Positions 59,004 to 64,000 of a stretch of DNA of 64,000 nucleotides are shown in pieces. Where the stretch lies: contig NW_027062691.1 in the NCBI RefSeq assembly GCF_032884065.1, forward strand, positions 310,001 to 374,000. Direction: 5' to 3'. The notes beneath the pieces were generated by a model. The model saw nothing but the letters and a program-made list of their open reading frames with translations, had not been told where the DNA came from and did no database searches. The DNA comes from Artemia franciscana. Lineage: Eukaryota > Arthropoda > Branchiopoda > Anostraca > Artemiidae. A program made the position numbers and the translations under genes. The number at the start of each line of letters is the position of its first letter. Positions within the stretch are counted from its first letter, which is position 1.

Positions 59004-60099
59004 TTACTCGGCGAAGCCGATCAAAGGTTGCCGCAACACCTCACGTTGCTCATGAAACGTAGATCTAGTATTTTATTGCTTTTAAATTTCTTGGGTACCA
59101 GAAATAGCAAAATGCAACCTTGAGTTTAGATCCAAAGAGGCTCAACTCAGGTACAGAAGAGCAGAATTTAGTTTTAATGATGCTTAACCAACTAATCGAC
59201 TTCAATCTAATTTAATTCGATCCAACTCGATTTTATTTGGATCCAACCGCAAATGGCTGGGAACGCCTCAGTGCTAGACTGCGTATGAGATGGGCGGATA
59301 TCATCCCCGATCGACTCACAGCGTGGGGCATTTACCGTAGCGATGCTTAAAACAGCGAAGCTTAAAATCTATCCTCTGAAAACAGGCCACTCTGGAGAAG
59401 ACTATGGCGCTGGTGTCTGGTTCCCTCTACGCTGGCGTCACTGCCGAGCAAGAGGTTTAATTAACTAGTTTTTATCGATGTCAATTTAAGAGAAGTGGAA
59501 AAGAAATCTTCTTTTTTTACAGGGGCGAATCAAATCATTTCTAAAAGTCGTTCTCGTTGATTAGGACTTTAACAACTGTCTTTTCACTGAAAAATTGACA
59601 TATTTAAATAACAAAATCAAGTTAATCAAGTGTTTGCCTCAGTGAAAGATAAGGCTGTTAAAGATAGATGTAACCAAAGATTAACATTTAAGAAACTTCG
59701 CTTCACACGGATTGGAAATAAAGGGACAAGGGAGACGAGTTTATTTTGAAGACTTTTGGAAACACATAAGAGGGCCATTGAAATCGTTGGTACAAACCAC
59801 TTCCAAAACTGCTTATTTTATTTTGTTTGACAATTTAAACTATGTTTTTCTTTTGTTGCCATTCTACCCATCGATGACCCTCTACCATGAACTATTCAAC
59901 AAATAATAGTAAATAATATTATCTAGGTTATCCCTTTAGCTGTAATTGTTCTTCTTTAAAAGTTGGATATTTTTTTTAGTTCTGTGATTACAGAATTGTT
60001 TAACGCAAAACATTAATCCAAGTGGCTATCCAAAGAAAGACACGAAAGCACTTGATACTTGGCAACCACATATATAACAAGCACTTAGCAATCACAACT
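59004..60099. other. Intergenic, a GC-richer island without a recognised gene
   Basis: The segment 59245-59455 is GC-richer than its surroundings, but no frame gives a family I recognise. The rest is AT-rich. Confidence 0.35.
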
Positions 60100-60910
60100 T
60101 TTAACAAACAAGCAAAATTAAAAAAAGGAAATAAAACAACCCCTGAGAAATTATCTCCCTTGAAACTTCCCTCCCTATGGAAAATCCTACCAGCAGACCA
60201 TTGGCCCCCCTCACCCAAAAAATGCATGCATACTTCCCAATAACAAATACTATACGTAAACAATGGACAAATTATGTAACTTAAAGACCTTTCCCCAGGG
60301 GCTGTGGGGATCGTGATATCTCCAAAGGCAGAGTTATTCGGCTTTTCAACTATACTGAGCAAAACTGATATCTAAAATTTTGATCGGACAATTTTTAGAA
60401 AAGGGGGCGTGGGAGGATACCTAGTTGTCCTCCAATTTTTTTGTCACTTAAAAGGGCACTATAACTTTTAATTTCCGTTCGGAAGAGGTCTCTCTTGATA
60501 TTCTGGGACTATTGGGTCGCTACAATAATCACCGGAAAGAAGAATAATAAATAAATAAACAAGCATCCATGATCTTTCTTCTGGCAAAAAATACAAAATT
60601 CCACATTTTTACACACAGGAGCTTGAAACCTCTACAGTATGGTTCTCTGATACGGTGAATGGAATGATTTTCATTGAGATTCTATGACTTTTAGGGGCAT
60701 TTCCTAATTTTTTCGAAAATAAGACAAATTTTCTCAGGCTCTTAACCTTTGATTGGTAAGACTAAACTGAATGAAACTGATACATTTGGAATCAGCACAA
60801 AAATCCATTTCTTTTAATATATTTATTGCTATCAACTGTCCCTTTTTTAGAGTTTCAGTTGATATTGAGCCAGGTCGCTCCTTACTTACAGTTCGTTACC
60901 ACAAACTGTT
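60100..60910 (+). mobile_element. Family H repeat, partial copy
   Basis: From the 'gaaacttccctccctatgga' block through 'ggcactataacttttaatttccgttcgg' and 'tcttctggcaaaaaatac' to the hairpin (60889-60908, one stem mismatch) and TTTGA. The palindromic half is absent. Confidence 0.78.
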
Positions 60911-60919
60911 TGAGATAAT

Positions 60920-61490
60920 CCTTAATAAATTGGAAAAATGAATATAATTAATGTTTATTGGAAATATTTAGCTTCTAGTCAATTGAGGTAACTGTTTAAC
61001 ATATCTTTGCCTGATATTGCTTATTTTCTTAAAAAGCCGTTGGGAAGATGTTTAATTTTAAAAGGTTGAAAACCTAATGAGCCTCTAAATTAACCCTTAA
61101 ATAATTCAAGTTCTTGGCTTCGTTTAAAAGACGTTCATTCTCTTTATTGATCAACACACATTGCAAAATAATGCTAAATAAATTAGAAACAACTTACATC
61201 AAAACAGCTGTTATAGTAAATATTCAACTTTTAGCTAATGGAGGAAACTTTCTAACATCTGCTCAATTGATTTTGTTTATTTTCTTAAAAAACAGGTTGA
61301 GAAAAGGTTAATTTTAAAAGGCTGATAAACTTTTGATTGATAAAACATATTGCAAAATAATACTTAGTAAACTGAAAAAAAACTTTTATGCAATTAGTTC
61401 TGATTGGAAAAAAAATCGACATTTAGTCATGGGAGGAAACACTCTAAGTTATTCAGTATTTATTTTCTTAAGAAATTAGATGGATAAAAT
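60920..61490 (+). repeat. Degenerate tandem repeat, three units
   Basis: 'ttagctaatggaggaaac..tctaacatctgctcaattg..ttattttcttaa' occurs at about 60970-61035, 61225-61290 and 61418-61475, each preceded by 'aataaattggaaa' and followed by 'ttaattttaaaagg'. Units are about 190-250 bp. Confidence 0.65.
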
Positions 61491-63297
61491 ACTTCGCTTG
61501 AAACCTAGTAGTAATTAGCGTAATGTGCCTCGGAATAATGTTTAATTTTTTACTCAACTAGAGAAATCTTTTCCACAAGAAAAACTTCCATCTACAGTAA
61601 AACAGCCAACTTTCTAATTATAGATTCAGGGCAAGAAGAGATAAGAAAAAGTTGAAAGCGGTTAACACCTTAATACATCTATTTAAGATTAGAATCAAAG
61701 CCAGGAAAGATTTGGAAAACAAAAGGGTCTACTTACCAAGGTCTGAATTTCAAAGCAAGCAAGGGAAAATAAAATCTCATAAACAAAGTTATAATGATAC
61801 AAGTTTATCTCTAAAAAAACGCAAAAACATGAAGGACATAAAAAAAATTATTAATAGAGGTTAATATTAAAGCTTTTGCTGAAAGGAAAGTGTGCATACA
61901 AAAGCAGATAGTTGACCCGAGAGTACGAAAAACTCAAGTTCGCCACCAAGACAAAAACAATCAACGCTATCTAGCGTTATCCAGCAAAATCTGTCTTGTT
62001 CTGTCTATTGTTGTATATGTTCTTTTATCTTTAGCTTTTTATAAGGTTGAACATAAAAGAACACTTATTTCCTAAAAGGGAAAAACATGCGTTCATGTAG
62101 ATTATTTAAAAATTTGTCGTTGTCCTGCGTATTAACCTTATCTTAACTGCTTTATGCTAAATATTTTTTTAGTGGATTTTTTTTTATTATTTCCCCTCCA
62201 TATTATGTTGAGGCAATTGGAAGGGATGTGTTAATATCAAAGTTTTTTTTGCTAATAATTAATTTTAATGAGAAACACAAATAATTTAGTTCATAACCAA
62301 AAGTACTTATGGTTTGTAATTAAAAGAACTACTTTCAGAATATTAACCGAAATTAACTTGCATCTTTAATTAAAATCCAAACTTTAAAGAAACTAATAAT
62401 TTTTTATTTTTTAAGTAATTATAATTACTTATTTTTGATTTCCTCGGCCTCTGATAGGTAACTAAGCACTATCAGTGGGATTTAGTTGCCAGTTTCTCAC
62501 ACCCATTATGGTGGATGAAATGAAAAATTCTACAGATTGAAATTTATAAAGGTACTTATGCATAGGTGTCAACTTAAAAGGGACTGACAGCCAGATCCAA
62601 CAAAACAATACCTGACTGGCTAGCTGAAAATTCTTAAAAACGGCTTGAAAGGATTTGACACGAATTATAAATTTTAACCGTCAATATATCGGGATTACAT
62701 CGGTCTTCAGGGATGAAGCCGAACTCTCCTACTAATACGGACTAAGCAAACGCATCCGTACATACTTGCAATTTCTGTTAGTAAAAGAAAAACTAGAAAA
62801 ATAGCAAAAAAGAAAAAGAAAATTAAAACTAAAGTTTCATCAGAATATACAAGTATTGGTTTGCAATTTGTATCTAAACTTCAAGGTCAAACTAAAAACT
62901 GAAAACTTAAATAAACTGAAAACTTAAATGAACTGAAACTTAATATAGAACAATCAATAAACTAAAATGTAAATCAAAAAGTAAACCTATGCAGTAATTT
63001 AATAATATAGTAATTTTTATTTTCCAATTTCAAGTTTCTTTAAATTTCAAATTAGCTTTTTTGTAAATTTCTAGAGTAAGATTTGAAACGCAATTTTCCG
63101 AATTAGAGGGATTTTAAATTTTGCAAGTTATTACTAACAACGGGAAGTTGTTGTTCGTCGATTCTCTTTTATTTCCTCTTTCTTTAAGGTTTAAACGAAG
63201 AGGAAAAGACGGTTTACCGCAATGTTTGTCTTAATTCCATTGGCTTATATATGTGACATATTCTCGCTGTTTATGATGAAAAATGTCATTATTTAAA
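61491..63297. other. AT-rich, nothing recognised
   Basis: The frames at 61652-61864 (Lys-rich) and 61890-62075 have no recognised motif. A-rich low complexity at 62780-63000. Confidence 0.35.
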
Positions 63298-63313
63298 ACG
63301 TCATATATGACGT
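63298..63313. promoter_or_regulatory. CRE-like palindrome
   Basis: ACGTCATATATGACGT is a perfect 16-bp palindrome containing two inverted TGACGT half-sites. Such half-sites are bound by CREB/ATF factors, but no promoter or gene start is visible nearby, so this is only a sequence observation. Confidence 0.25.
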
Positions 63314-63524
63314 ATATGTGACACTATTTACATGTTACATATTTTCAAACGCCGCTCATGTTGTTCCATATCTCTGGACAGAAAAATAGCCCTGCCTCTT
63401 TAGAACTAGGTTAGCTAATGCTGAGGGACACATATGACAGACGCAATGTCTTGAGAGACAAATAATTCTACCATTTGAAAACTGATTTTTCTTTTGTCAG
63501 AAGCAAGTAAAAAGGACGAAACAA

Positions 63525-63800
63525 TTTTGAGAGATGTCTTGTATAAGCAATTTCTCAATGCTTTTATCGATGTTAACGTGTGTATTTTATAAAATGTGCC
63601 ATTAAATAGATACAAATATTTATACTGTGAACAAATTGTGGCTCCTTTAATAAGAACAAAAAAAAAGTAAAAAAAAAGATTTGAGAGATGTTTTCTATAC
63701 ACAATTTCTCAATTCCTCTATGGGTGTTAACCTGCCTATTTTTATAAAATGTACCTTTAAATGAATGCATATACTTATATTGTGAACGAATTGTGGCTCT
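63525..63800 (+). repeat. Tandem duplication, about 152-bp unit, two copies
   Basis: 'gagagatgtcttgtataagcaatttctcaat' (63531) recurs as 'gagagatgttttctatacacaatttctcaat' (63683). Both copies continue 'gttaac', 'ttataaaatgt.cc.ttaaat' and 'tgtgaac.aattgtggctc'. Minus-strand frames across it are shadows. Confidence 0.85.
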
Positions 63801-64000
63801 TTTGTCTCTAAACAATACAATCTAGAGCAGTGATGGAACCTTTCTTCAGAACTCTGGCATTGGCGGGATACAAATCCATGGCAAAGTAAGCGGTAGTTGA
63901 GCACAAAATAATTTCTGAGACCATACTGGCTAATCATAATAAAACATAAAATCACAAAAAAAGGAAGAATACGAGGACAATAAAGATCCAGTGAAAAATT
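63801..64000. other. Right edge, nothing recognised
   Basis: No gene or repeat recognised in the last 200 bp. Confidence 0.4.

Overview
This is a gene-poor, AT-rich window of a eukaryotic nuclear genome. The spliced genes, long repeat-filled introns and invertebrate-style mobile elements point to an arthropod. From memory, the dominant repeat family (hairpin CAGTTCGTTACCACGAACTG, GTAAGGAGCGAC motifs, palindromes around CTTTACGCTAAAG) resembles sequence I associate with branchiopod crustaceans such as brine shrimp. That organism call is an inference and was not checked. Three runs of exactly 100 Ns (20294-20393, 29300-29399, 30383-30482) mark scaffold gaps.

Host genes lie on the minus strand. 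(1) Three phase-0 exons of an X11/Mint/LIN-10 (APBA) adaptor at 52306-52392, 41341-41505 and 35447-35629 encode most of the PTB domain and the linker towards the PDZ domains. The introns are about 10.8 kb and 5.7 kb, and the shorter one appears to use a GC donor. (2) The last exon of a METTL23-like methyltransferase lies at 28968-29180. (3) A complete intronless ACBD6 (acyl-CoA-binding plus ankyrin repeats) lies at 28260-28964. The METTL23 stop codon and the ACBD6 start codon are three bases apart and in the same frame, so a shared dicistronic transcript is plausible. The N-terminal METTL23 exons and the APBA PDZ exons were not found here; gaps may hide them.

The rest is repeats. A hairpin-ended composite family, called family H below, has full or partial copies at about 5.7-8.6, 10.1-12.5, 18.0-19.6, 21.3-22.7, 22.9-23.2, 35.7-38.5, 39.4-39.7 and 60.1-60.9 kb, and one of its modules is expanded in tandem at 1.3-3.1 kb. 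Satellites of about 220 bp (9.0-10.1 kb), 139 bp (41.7-43.7 kb) and 365 bp (45.0-46.1 kb) are present. So are a 3.5 kb element with long inverted ends (46.8-50.2 kb), a 1.27 kb element with terminal inverted repeats (57.7-59.0 kb), a tRNA-derived SINE family (one copy with a perfect 14-bp target-site duplication), and a LINE reverse transcriptase remnant. Decayed DNA-transposon pieces (pogo/Tigger, hAT, possibly Mutator-like), small MITEs and a fossil of a capsid-bearing virus-like element at the left edge complete the picture. No CRISPR array, rRNA or credible functional tRNA gene was seen.
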